Source: Elymus sibiricus
Lineage: Eukaryota; Streptophyta; Magnoliopsida; Poales; Poaceae
Direction: 5' to 3'
Length of the DNA stretch: 64,000 nt
NCBI GenBank assembly: GCA_039707655.1
Contig: CM077664.1
Location: 28,694,781 to 28,758,780, forward strand
Numbering within the stretch: the stretch's first letter is position 1; every line of letters starts with the position of its first letter. Shown here one piece after another: positions 46,029 to 56,845 of this stretch. Position numbers and translations under genes: made by a program. The notes under the pieces are model-generated. The model was not told where the DNA came from and searched no databases. It saw only the letters and a list, made by a program, of their open reading frames with translations.

Positions 46029-46662
46029 GGAAGATAAGTAAAGGAATTCAATTTCCCCCCCTTGACTTTACATGTTGTTGAATGAATGGAAAACATAAGG
46101 AAAAGCATTAACCAAAAATTTGGAAGTGGCGACATCTACAACACAAGTTTCTGTATGCTATTGTTGAACTTGGAGGTCAAAATAAACCCAGCAGTGGTAG
46201 AAGGATATCATGATTATAATAGACATGATCTAAAAAAGGGTCCCTAACACCCACCTGTAGACATAGTCAGATTGTTACAATCAAGATAGAAAGAAATTTC
46301 TCTTTTTAGAATCCTTCTGGATTAATTTTGCTTAAGTGCAGGCCATCCTTTACACTTGGTGATGCACGTGGAATAATTCTGTACAGAGTGTCCAAGTACC
46401 AGCAACACATCTTAGACTATGACGACCTCAAGCAAAGAACTGAGAAATCTGAATTGGAAACTTGAATCTGAATTGTCTACAAGGTCAAGAAAAAAAACAC
46501 AGCAGAGAAGAAAGGAACGATCTGATGACAATAGGAGACATATGAGAGATTTGTAGTTTGCTACTTGCACAAGGTGTAGAGTGGAATCAATGTACGCCAA
46601 GAACAGAAGCACCAAGCATGTTGAGATACAATGGATATGGCAATAGAAATTTCTAGAAACTA

Positions 46663-47698
46663 CTAGCTAGGCTGGAGCAGAGCAGCGGTAAAACAAGGGG
46701 AAGAAGTTGACCTTGTGCTCGGGCTGGACGACGTCGCCATCAAGGTCAAGGTCGTCGAGCTGGTCATGTCCCGGTCGTCTTCATCCTCCTCGTCGATGCC
46801 GTCCATCAAGGTTTTGGATTTCGTTTTGGAGATTTTACCGGGCCGGGGTGAAAAGGGCGAAATTCGTTTTTTCGGATTTTTTTCGGAAAGTTTCGGACGA
46901 AAATTACAAACCAAATTTAAAAATTTGAACAAAATTTGGCCAAAACTTTAAAATAAACCAGAACAAAAATGTACAACAAAATCTTTATTTGGCCAGTAGA
47001 AGTCATACAACAAAATCTAGTACTAGAATCTATGCATGAACCTCATATGGCCAGGCTCCACGGTGTTGCTTCAGTTGCCCCGTGCACAGGGCAAACCGCG
47101 GCCAGGACCTTCACCCTCCATGGGAAAGAGAAGAACGCTGGGCGGAGGAGTTCTTGAGGAGGAGGAGGCTGGGAGGACGTGGAGCGCTCGGGAGGAGGAC
47201 GTTGGGCGGAGGCAGCGCTGCTGGCTCGGCTGCAGCCGCCACATAGGAGTGGAGATGGGGAAAACGAAATTTAGGGTTAGGGAAAGCTCGCTGGCAGTTT
47301 TTACGCTACTGGGAGACGTCCGTGGGCTATTTTGGACCCTGGGCTACCTTGGGCTGGGCTGAAAATTCAGAAATGGGCGAATTTTTTGACAGGTTAACAC
47401 TAATACCGGGCCCAAACGGGATGGACGAATTTCGGACGAATTTCGTTTTTTCCGGACGAAATCCAAAACTCTGCCGTCCATGGAACCGGAGGCCACCTGC
47501 TGCTGCTGCTGCAAATCGACAAGCAAAGAAATTAGGGGATCTGATCTCATGTGATCAAAGCCTCGTCATACACATCACCTGTTGCATCCAAATAGAAGAA
47601 ACAAATAAATTCATTTGTATAGAGAAGTTGTCAAACAGACCATTCATCTGTACAAAGAAGTCGTCGAGCTTCACCGCCACCGCCGCTCTGCTCTCCAT
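46663..47698 (-). pseudogene. Two-exon gene-like sequence broken by a MULE-like insertion
   Basis: Exon 1 (47698-47579) reads MESRAAVAVKLDDFFVQMNG and LFDNFSIQMNLFVSSIWMQQ, 40 codons ending at a GT donor. A 70-bp intron ends in AG at 47510/47509. Exon 2 continues in phase 0 with a glutamine run, VASGSMDGIDEEDEDDRDM, and ends at ALLQPS at 46663. The insertion 46807-47471 splits exon 2 after SMDG. The product would be under 100 residues with an acidic middle. No domain recognised; the other frames of exon 2 are also partly open. Confidence 0.4.
46807..47471. mobile_element. MULE-like non-autonomous element, TSD tgccgtccat
   Basis: The 665-bp insert has ends gttttggatttcgt (46811) and the exact reverse complement ending at 47469, and a 10-bp duplication, tgccgtccat, at 46797-46806 and 47472-47481. 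A duplication of 9-11 bp and this size fit Mutator-like elements. The ends carry repeated ttcggacgaa motifs. Interior frames look incidental. Confidence 0.8.
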
Positions 47699-47839
47699 CA
47701 AGGGCTTGTACTAGTAGTGTGGGGCGTGTAGTGGAAAGTGTTAGTTACGAATCGGTAAGGTCAGAAGCAACAAGTTCATATTCAGTTTCATGAACTGCAG
47801 TAATAACTAAAACTGCAGTTCAGACCACTGGTGCAGATG

Positions 47840-49880
47840 CACCCTATGCAAACGCTGGATGCGCGTGCTCGTCGGTCACCAGCGGAGTGGCTCCTCGTAT
47901 TGGTGCCACTTGAGACCACTGGAGCAACTCCTCGGGATCGGATCGAACACGCCCCTCGCCACTGCACAACAAAATGAAGAAGAGAGAGGGAGTCAAGCAC
48001 AGATCTCTGTACATGAGTTGGCTTCCAACTTGCAATAAACTGCATGATGTGATATCACATAAGACAACAAGCAAACAACTTCATGAAAGTAAGACTGGAA
48101 TTTGGAAGCTGAATATGAACTTTTGGCAGCCAGTAATGCCAATAACTTCATGAAAGTAGGCATTCTTTATTTATACTATGGATATTAATGTTAATATTTA
48201 TTTTGGAGATAAGCATAGTTTTAATCCAGTTTGTTTGTAGTGCCAAGATACTGCAATAGGATCAAACAGTCCAGTAGTATCAGATTGTAGATACTGATAG
48301 TGGTAAAATGAAAAGTATTATCCAGAAAGAAAAATACCATTACATGTTGCCTTGGTCCTCCAAACATTACATCGATCCTACCTAGCTTACCAATAGAGCG
48401 CTTGTGCCTTTCACCCATGCATGCACAAGAAAAGGATATTTGAAGCCTACAAAATATAACTATCAGACTTTGCAGTATGTTGAGCTTCGCAGAATAACAC
48501 AAATACAACTATCATCGATATCTACAGAAAAATCCCTACAACTTTCATGTTCAAGCTACATTTAAACTCTGACATTATGATGGCTTAAACCTTCAAAACT
48601 GTTGACAGTGACCTGTAAATTATACATTATGATGGATTGTACAATTAACAATGAAATATATGTGCTAGCAGATAGTATCCTTGCTAGAATAATTCCTCAT
48701 GGGAATATTCTTGTAGAGCAAATTACACATTTATGCAGGAACTTGTACAAATTTATGTGTGAGCATATCATCAAACAGGTGGCCAACCGTGCTGTGAAGA
48801 ACAATTGAAGGAAACCATAGAGCTTTTCATCCAACGGGTGCATCGACTAGTACTTCAGGTTGTAGAGCAACCACACATCAGGTTATAGGAGACACACACA
48901 CATCTCTTATATGCCTTAATTAATTACCAAACGATCCATCTAATGTTAGTTCTGTACCCAACCGATCAGCCATCAGATTAACGCATACCTAAAGCTGAAT
49001 CACGTACTAGGAATCCAATTAATCTGCGCGCATATAAAGTCCGCGATCTGATCTTACCATGGATCTAGTGGTTACCTGCAGGTTACTCTCATGGGGGCAG
49101 AGACCTGGTGCAGCGTGGTGCTCTTGCCGGCGGCGGCAGCAACACCCGTGTGTGACGCAGCAGGGCGGCAAGCACAACGACGGCCGCCAAAGCAAAGTCA
49201 AAGACGACGGGCTGCGACGGTTGGCGGACGGCGGCGTTGCCTGACGAGCACAGAATCTGGAGGAGCGGTGGTGCTGTCTTGGTGGCGGGCGTGCGGGGCG
49301 CGGTGGCCGGCGTGCGGAGCGCGGTGGCAGCGTGCGGAGCTCGGATCGGGCGGATCTCCACCCTGGACGGCGCAGGAGGAAGTAGCCGGTCTCCATTGCC
49401 GCCTCCTGACCAGCGCCGCCGCAGAGAGAGATGGGGGCGAGGCGAGCCGCTGGAGCGGACATATAGGGGATTGTTGGGGACGAGGCGTGCCGTGGAGAAG
49501 GAAATTAGGGGGGTGGCCAGCGAGAAGGAGGAGGGCCGGAGCCACGGTCCTGCATCGCCATGGAGCTCACCTTTTCGCCGCCATCGAGCTCTCCTTGCGC
49601 CGCTTCTTGGAGCCGGCGGCCGAGCCAGTGCCATGGGCCCGAACTTCCTAGAGCCGGCGGCCGAGCAACCCAACTTGGCAGCGACGACGGCAGGGGCCGC
49701 AGCGGCCGGTGCTGCTCGGGCGGAGGGGAGAGGGTGGGGGCTTCGAGGCAGGGGAGAGGGAGGGGCTGCGGTGGAGATCGGGATCGATGGATCTGGATCA
49801 GGGAGGGAGAGAGAGAGGAATGAGAGAGAAGGAGGCGGCGTGGGGGATTGGATGAGGGTGCGGCGTGGGTTGAAAAATTG
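47840..49880 (-). pseudogene. Second captured gene-like region, GC-rich first exon
   Basis: On the minus strand a GC-rich segment from about 49880 to 49040 resembles a 5' untranslated region plus first exon, with a pyrimidine-rich start (ctctctcattcctctctctc) and a frame including VVFDFALAAVVVLAALLRHT. A later exon-like piece (about 48440-48360, with SCACMGERHKRSIG) follows an intron end ttttgtag. Another (about 47967-47844, GEGRVRSDPEELLQWSQVAP then a stop at PAFA) follows ttgtgcag. Exon structure is suggested by acceptors only. I do not recognise the gene. Confidence 0.4.
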
Positions 49881-49899
49881 AGTCCCCGCTGAAATTTTC

Positions 49900-50980
49900 C
49901 TTCTACGCGCGTTTTCTTTCCATCCTTATCAGCAGCGTTTGCTGTGTAAACGCCATATGTGTGTACGCTGCTAAGTGTTTCTTTCTTTCTTTTTAACAAG
50001 TGAGTAAATGAGACTTAAATATTTAAAAGTCTGCACGTTTTTTATAAATAAAAGTCCTACAAATAAAACCAAGACACTAAATATGATTTTTCAACGAAGT
50101 TTTATGTTTTTCAGACTTTGTTTGAATTATGTCTGTTAATTAAATGTCTAAAATGCATTTAATGACTTAAAAATAGCAAATGAACCTTAAAAACACCAAA
50201 TTATGACATGGAAGATTTAATGGTGCATGTTGAGTGTACAAAAAAATTTCAAGGTCAAACGATGAACTAACTGCCACTTCGGCATTAAGCCTCACACCAT
50301 CTCTTTCAAAACTACGATTCTTTCTTAGAGAAAATTCAGTTTCTAAGCAATGTACATCACAACTTTTGTGAAAACCTTCTCAAATTTTTATCACAACTTT
50401 TTGATGTCATATCATGAGACCGTGTCAAGTTTCGTGTTTTTCAGAGTTCGTTTGCTTTTTTAGAATTAAAAAAACAGATAAGCTCCAGTTTGGTGGTCGA
50501 GTGTTGGCACCCTCGATGTTTGAAATTCTTTTTATTTTCTTGGATATGGCCTAAATATAGACTCAATAACACAAATAATATTTTTCAACCAATTTGTGCC
50601 CACTATTTTGTGTACTTGCAGTTCAAATTGGAATTTTATTCGTTAAATGCTAAGAAATGCACTTAATGACTTAAATAAAGAAAATGAGCCCGGGAAAATA
50701 CCAAATTTCTACATGGAAGATGTAACGGTGTATGTTAAGTGTAGAAAAAGTTTCAAGGTAAACCGATGAAGAAATATTCAAAACTTGCTAGGGAAAGTTC
50801 ATACTAACTTATATTACTTGCATATTATTGATACTTATTTTTTATAAAATTTAAATATGGTACAAAAAATAAAACTTATTCTATTAGATACATCTATTTA
50901 TTTTAGAAATTTATAAAAAAGAATCATTTAATTTGGACTTATAAATCAAAAGTTATTAATATTTAAATGTTGCAAAGATT
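49900..50980. repeat. Internal repeat units of the outer CACTA
   Basis: Units of about 500-530 bp recur, marked by a(a)gatgtaatgg/agtgtatgttaagtgta at about 50205, 50705, 51238 and 51748, and by cttggcacc at about 50504 and 51543. A related unit lies at 9000-9360. No coding frame is seen. Confidence 0.7.
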
Positions 50981-50984
50981 ACTA

Positions 50985-52315
50985 GCAGCGTGAGCATATG
51001 TGTGCACACGGCTAGCAGAGTGTGCACACTGTTAGTAACATGGTTATTAGCAGAGTGTCAATATGTGCGCACGCTGCTAGTAAGTTATCCGTTTACTAAC
51101 AGCGTGTGCGTATATGTGCACGCTGCTAGTAACATGATTATTAGCAGAGTGTTCCTATGTATGCACGCTGCTAGTGAGTTGGTCCAATTTTTTTATTTTT
51201 TAAGTAGATTATAGTAAACTAATTCAAAAAAATTAAAATTTGATATGAAAGATGTAATAGTGTATATTAAGTATACAAAAAGTTTTAAGGCCAACCGACA
51301 AAGGCGACCATCATTTCTCCTTAAACTTGACTGGTTCGCTCTTGAAACCACAAATATTCTTCCTTCGAGATGACGCGGTTTCTAAGTAGTTTACGTGACA
51401 ACTTTTGTGCAATCTTTGTAAATTATTACCACAACCTCTAGATGTCATATCATGACGGCGTATCAAGTTTCATAGTTTTTTAGACTTCATTTGCATTTAA
51501 AAAAATTAAAAAAACAATAAGCATTAATTTGGTGGTCGAGTCTTGGCACCATGATGTTTGGAATACGTTTTATTTTATTAAATAAAGCCTAAATATAGAT
51601 TTAATAACACAAATAATTATTTTTAACCCATTTGTGTCCATTATTTTGTGTATTTGTAGTTCAAATTTGAATTATATCCGCTAAATGTCTATAAATCCAC
51701 TTAATGACTTACATAACAAACGAAGTTGAAACAATGCCAAATTTTGACATGAAAGATATAATAGTGTATGTTAAGTGTACGAAAAGTTTCAAGGCAAACT
51801 AATGAACCAAAAAATTTGTCTAATATTTAATTACATGCATATTATTGATAATTTTTTTTTATAAAATATAAATATGGTCAATAAAATGAAAACTAATTCT
51901 ATTATATACATCTATTTATTTTCAAATTTTAGGAAAATTAGTCACTTAATTTGGACTTATAAATAAAAAATTATCGATATTTGAATGATGCAGAGATTAC
52001 TAGCAGAGTGTGCATATGTGTGCACGCTGCTAGTAACATGGTTACTAGCAGAGTGTGCGTATGTGTACACGCTGCTAACGACATGGTTACTAGCAGAGTG
52101 TCAATATGTGTGCACACTGCTAGTAAGTTGTTTGGTCGCTAGCAGCGTGCGTGTATGAGTGCACGCTGCTACCCCGCACACTGCTAGTAAGTTATTATTA
52201 GCAGCGTGCCATTTTCTAGTGCACGCTGCTGGTATTTTGCCCAGTTACCAGCAGCGTGGTCATTTTCATGGACGCGGCTAATAACAAAATTCTATAAGGG
52301 GTTTCCCTACTAGTG
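50985..52315. repeat. Right subterminal array of the outer CACTA
   Basis: Many copies of ttactagcagagtgtgc and gcacgctgctagtaac in inverted pairs at 50985-51180 and 51990-52260, interrupted by two of the internal units. It ends with the terminal inverted repeat at 52294-52315. Confidence 0.85.
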
Positions 52316-52318
52316 CTG

Positions 52319-53508
52319 CATCGGCTTGGTCGACGCCGGCGGCAACGGTGGCTGTGGACGTAGCTTTCCTCACGGAGGTGCTGCCGTGGAGCTGTTTCAA
52401 CCACAAACCTCTTGTTTCATGGTATCCGGGTGAAAACCTATGATCGGGCTTGCCGGATCGGGTGACGGTAGTGTATTTGGCATCACTTCCTCCTTGGAGG
52501 CGTCATCTTGGAGACACGGACTTCGGCTTGCGTCGGTGTGTGTGTGGATGAAGGTGGTGCGGCCGGCTGGGGTCGACGGTGGTGTCTGGTACTTTGGGAT
52601 TGGCAACGACACCGCTTGGTGTTGTGGAGCCGCCATCGGCTTCCTCGAGTGTTTTTGTCGTCGACAGTGTTCTTCTGGGGTTCGATGGTAGTGCCTTTGG
52701 CGCCGCAGTGTGGCCATTTGCTACCCCTTCGTGTTGTTCTTCTCTCGGCAACCCGGTGATCTTCTCTTCTGTTCATGTGAGCTTCCTACAACACTCTGTC
52801 CGGCCTCTGCTTGTATCCTTTGTTCTCGCCACCTTGTGGTTGTGTGTGTCCTTCATTTACACTCCGCCATGGTCTATGACCAGCCTTAGTCAAGATATTT
52901 CCTTCCAAGGCACTCTCTGTGAGCATGTCACTCTTCCACTACTTCCCACCAACTAACCCCCCTATCGGTGGTGTATTGGCACTCTCTCTATGCATGCCCG
53001 CTGAGCCTGCATCTTCTCCTTTGTCATTCTCACCTCGTCACTGGTAAGACCACCCTAATGTTGGGTGTTGGATGGCTCGGGGCTGGTAATGGTGCAGCTC
53101 CTTGGTGGTGGAACCCTGCATTATCCTTTGTCAGTGGACTTGTCGTTGCTGCTGTTGGTGTGCTCTCTCGGTGACCTCTGAGTTTGCCCTCTTGTTGTCT
53201 TGGCAGTTATGCCTTCTTGATGGTTACTTCATAACATGTGCTGCACCCCCATCCACCTGCCCTTTGGTAGTTGGCTTTTGCGTTGTGTTGTAATTTATGG
53301 GGTGTCTTTGTGTATCCCTTGTTCTTACTTCGGCAGGATGTATTGCCCCTCGGGCTGTATGGTTTTCGACCCAGTTTTCCTCATAAACAGGATCAAGGTT
53401 TTTGATCCGGTTTCCCTTATAAACTGAATCAATATTTTCTTTGAATGAGATCAAATTCGGATGGGGACTCCTCCCCCGGGTGACTGTTCAAAAAATAAAA
53501 ATAAAAAA
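52319..53508 (+). mobile_element. LINE-like retroposon, right part
   Basis: This continues the left part at 22941-23562 after removal of the CACTA nest and one copy of ctg. The 3' end (gatccggtttcccttataaa, gaatgagatcaaattcgg, gggactcctcccccggg) followed by an A-rich tail at about 53488-53509 resembles the 3' end of Triticeae LINE-type elements. No reverse transcriptase is present. Confidence 0.5.
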
Positions 53509-53510
53509 TA

Positions 53511-53593
<83 letters not shown>
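53508..53593. repeat. (TA)n microsatellite
   Basis: Over 80 bp of nearly pure TA with a few tttata interruptions, between the LINE-like tail and the first MITE. Confidence 0.95.
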
Positions 53594-53595
<2 letters not shown>

Positions 53596-53597
<2 letters not shown>

Positions 53598-53978
53598 CGC
53601 GCTATTCGTCACCCAGGGTGAGGAATAGTTATTCTTCACACCTATCTTATTACATCACTACACCACATTTTTACGTCCCGTAAATTTTGTCCTAGGTCGG
53701 AAGTGAAAAGAGAAAGTAAGAAAATGTATGTCGATCAAAAAATATATTTTATGTGACATAAAATCACGAACGTAAAAATATAGTACAGACTATACATATA
53801 AATGTAAATTTTGTGGTCCTATGACTCATATCTTACTTTTCTTATGCCCAATTTTGTGTAGTGAATCAATATAAATATAACTATTTGTATACCAAACGTA
53901 ATTTTTTTATGAAACGGTCGTAAAATTAGCTCGGGTGCAAAATAATTTATTCTACACCCTGGGTAATGAATACTGTTA
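53596..53978. mobile_element. MITE-like element, copy 1
   Basis: Ends carry ctattcgtcacccagggtga on the left and, in reverse, gtattcattacccagggtg on the right. It is about 380 bp, AT-rich inside, and flanked on both sides by TA-rich DNA. It is homologous to 56388-56766 in opposite orientation. The TSD cannot be resolved because of the TA repeats. Confidence 0.7.
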
Positions 53979-53990
53979 CTATATATATAC

Positions 53991-56365
53991 AGCCGGTCTA
54001 TTCTATTAACAGTAGCAGAATAATATTCTGCTAACACTTCTGAACTTCTACGAAAACTAAGCGAACTGCATTGCTAGCAAAAAAACTGCACTACTAGCAG
54101 AAAAAACTGCACGCGTTTTTTATACCATTTTTATCCAATTTTTAACCGTTTGTCAGAACGAGGCGTGTGATATACCGTTGGAAAGATATGGATTAGGTAC
54201 AACTTTTCCATGTTGAACACTTTTCGAGATTCCTCACAGTTTAAGAGCTGTTTCGAAAACGGTGCGACACCCAACGAGTGGCAGCGAGCGTTTTTCCACG
54301 ATTTTTTTCAAACCGTTCGTCAGATTGATGCAAATGATATGCCGTTTTAAAGATTTCATCGATGCGCAACTTTTTCATGTAGAACACTCGCTCTAATTTC
54401 TTACGGTTTAAGAGCAGTTCTGAATTTACTAAAATATGGACACTCTATTTTTCGCGACCCCCAAAATCGACGAAGTGAACTGCATCAGACGGAAAACCGC
54501 ACTGCAATGTCCACAGAGGGAACTGCACGTGGTTTTTTCTGTACTATTTTTGCTATAATTTTTGAACAGTTTGTCGAAACGAGGCGTGTGATACGCCGTT
54601 GGTAAGCTATGGACTAGGCGCAAATTTTTCATGTAGTACACTTTTTGAGATTACTTACTGTTTTAAATGAATTTCAAAAATGGTGCGGCACCCGACGAGT
54701 GACAGCGAGTGTTTTTTCGTGAATTTCTTTGAACCACTCGTCGGAACGATGCAAATGATACGCCACTGAAAAGATATCATCGAGGCGTAAATTTTTCACG
54801 TAGAACACTCTCTCAAATTCCTTCTGATTTAATAGTGATTCAAGAAAAGCCGATCCTGAGTTGCATTTGTTGCATTTTTTTTTGAACCCCAAGGGAACTG
54901 CATCCGAAGAGCAACCAAACCACGAGCGTCGATACAGTTCGCTCATCCCGAAACACAACGGTACAACGTAGGACGAATGCAGTTCACTTCGGGGGAAATT
55001 AAACTGCAACACGAATAAAAGTGTACTACATGCTTTTTCTTTTGTCTTACTTTTAAAAAAATGTGTCTAGACTGTATGATCGAGGTTAGTGAACAGCATT
55101 ATTCTTTTTGTCTTTTTCCTCACTTTTTTTTTATTAATGCTCCGAACTGTTGAGACGAGGCTAGCGAACTCCACTTCGTTGCGCGTGACGTGAGTCTGGA
55201 CCGTAGGGACAGGGGCAAGTGAACTGCAATATATTTCTTGATTTTTAAATCATTGTGTGGTTTGTTTTTAAAATCACCGTGCCGAAGGAGTGAACCGCCT
55301 CGTCCTTTTTTCAAACAGCGAACTGCTCGACGCGATTCTGTATTGTGGTGACGGGCCAAGTGAATTGCACAATAATTTTATTTTGAAATTGTTTACTTTC
55401 TGTTTTTAAATCATCAACGAGTGAACTGCGTCATCATTTTTTAAACAGCTCTTTACATAGTAAACTGCATAGATTGCAACAATTTACAATTTCCCGTCTG
55501 AACTGCGATGTAGCCGCAGTAAACAAACTGAACCGCAAAAGACATTAAGCTAAACCGCAAGAGAACAACCAAACTGCACTTATTTTTTGTTGATGTACCG
55601 GTGGCAGTTCACTTTTCCACGATCTCCCCTCTGCCTGCAAAAGACATTAATCTGAACCGCAAGAGAACAACCAAACTGCACTGATTTTTTTGCAGAAAAA
55701 CCACTCACACACCGAAAAGAAATGCAATTGTGTCCTTTCTTTTTTTAGATGCTCCTGTGGGACAAACGTCGTGGATTTCACCGGAGTCCTGGAGTGGTCG
55801 GCCAGCGACCTGCACGCACAAGTTGTCGAGCCGCACGCGCCGCGCAACCGAGCAGCATGCCGCTCGGCTGAGCTGCACTCCCGTCTCAGGCGAATTGCAA
55901 CCCATATGCGCAGCTTCCCCATCCTCCTGGCAGCAACGAGCAAGGGGCAAGACCGATCTGGAGTCCAGGGGCGCGGGGAGGCCCGATTTGGCGGCACTCA
56001 GATGCGGTGGCCGGAAGGTGTGGGCGGCGAGCGGCGCCGGGGCGGGGATCGAGCGTTGGTGGGTAGGGGTGGTTGTGTGTGGCGCGGTGGGAGGTGGTGG
56101 CCGAACATGCGGTGGGAGGTGATGGCCGGGCGGCGCGATGGGAGGTGGTGGCCGGTGGCACGCTGGGAGGTCGTGGGCGGCGCAGGTAGAAGGTCGCCGG
56201 AGGGGAGGAGTGTGCGGGTGATCGGAGGTTGTTGGGAGTGGGTGGGTGGGGGGAAGACAGCGCGCGGGGGGTGGTTTTGTTCGGTTCCAGTGATGTTCGG
56301 GGTGTTAGCAGAATAAGGTTTTTGTTAGTAGAATAAGGTCTTAAGGGGAATTAGTACAATAGACC
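53991..56365. mobile_element. AACTGCA-rich element, copy A, TSD atatatatac
   Basis: The ends are agccggtctattctattaac on the left and, reversed, ggtctattgtactaattcc on the right. A 10-bp duplication atatatatac lies at 53981-53990 and 56366-56375, although it falls in TA-rich DNA. The length and duplication fit a Mutator-like element. The interior holds about a dozen exact AACTGCA motifs plus variants, diverged repeats around tttttcatgtagaacact (54373, 54627, 54790), and a GC-rich segment at 55750-56290 with a gcggtgggaggtggtggcc tandem repeat, possibly captured host DNA. Confidence 0.6.
55750..56290 (+). other. GC-rich segment inside the AACTGCA-rich element
   Basis: This segment stands out from the AT-rich surroundings. 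It is open in one plus-strand frame (55690-56316), including VLEWSASDLHAQVVEPHAPR and glycine/tryptophan-rich repeats. Other frames are also partly open, as expected of GC-rich repeats, so coding is doubtful. It may be a captured 5' gene fragment, as in Pack-MULEs. Confidence 0.35.
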
Positions 56366-56387
56366 ATATATATACATACATATATAG

Positions 56388-56766
56388 AAAGTCTATTCAT
56401 CACCCAGGGTGCAGAATAAGTTAGTCTTCACCCGAGGTAATCTTACAATCATTTCATAAATAAATTACATTTGAAATACAAATAATTACATTCATATTGA
56501 TTCACTGCGTAAAATTTGGCATAAGGAAAAAAAATATAGGTTATAAGACCAAAAAAATTACATTTTACACTATGTTTTTACATTTGTAATTTTACGAAAC
56601 ATAAAATATTTTTTACAACGATTATATATTTTCTTACGTTCTCTTTTTATGTCTGAAATAAGATAACATTTACGGAATGTAAAATTATTGTGCATTGACG
56701 TTAAAATAGAGGGGGGGGGGGTGAAGAATAACTATTCCTCACCCAGGGTGACGAATAGTCAATCCC
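56388..56766. mobile_element. MITE-like element, copy 2 (inverted)
   Basis: Homologous to copy 1 in reverse: ends gtctattcatcacccagggt and, reversed, gactattcgtcaccctgggt. It is flanked by tatacataca-type repeats on both sides. A run of ten G residues lies near 56711-56721. Confidence 0.72.
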
Positions 56767-56775
56767 TATACATAC

Positions 56776-56833
<58 letters not shown>

Positions 56834-56835
56834 AA
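56767..56835. repeat. (ACAT)n/(TA)n microsatellite
   Basis: cataca repeats followed by about 20 TA units. Confidence 0.95.
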
Positions 56836-56845
56836 CAATATATAT

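Larger units (their letters stand above)
23566..52315. mobile_element. Outer CACTA transposon, TSD ctg
   Basis: The left end is cactagtagggaaacccctt, and the right end is its exact reverse complement; the perfect inverted match extends 22 bp. The 3-bp duplication ctg lies at 23563-23565 and 52316-52318, as expected for CACTA elements. Subterminal arrays of ctagcagcgtgc-type repeats fill both ends. Without the inner element it is about 7.5 kb, most of it in the right arm. I see no transposase belonging to it, so it was probably non-autonomous. Its right arm carries exon-like sequence. Confidence 0.95.

Noticed and set aside
53441..53683. Open frames of about 60-80 codons spanning the TA repeat
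   Set aside because: Mostly alternating Tyr-Ile from (TA)n translation.
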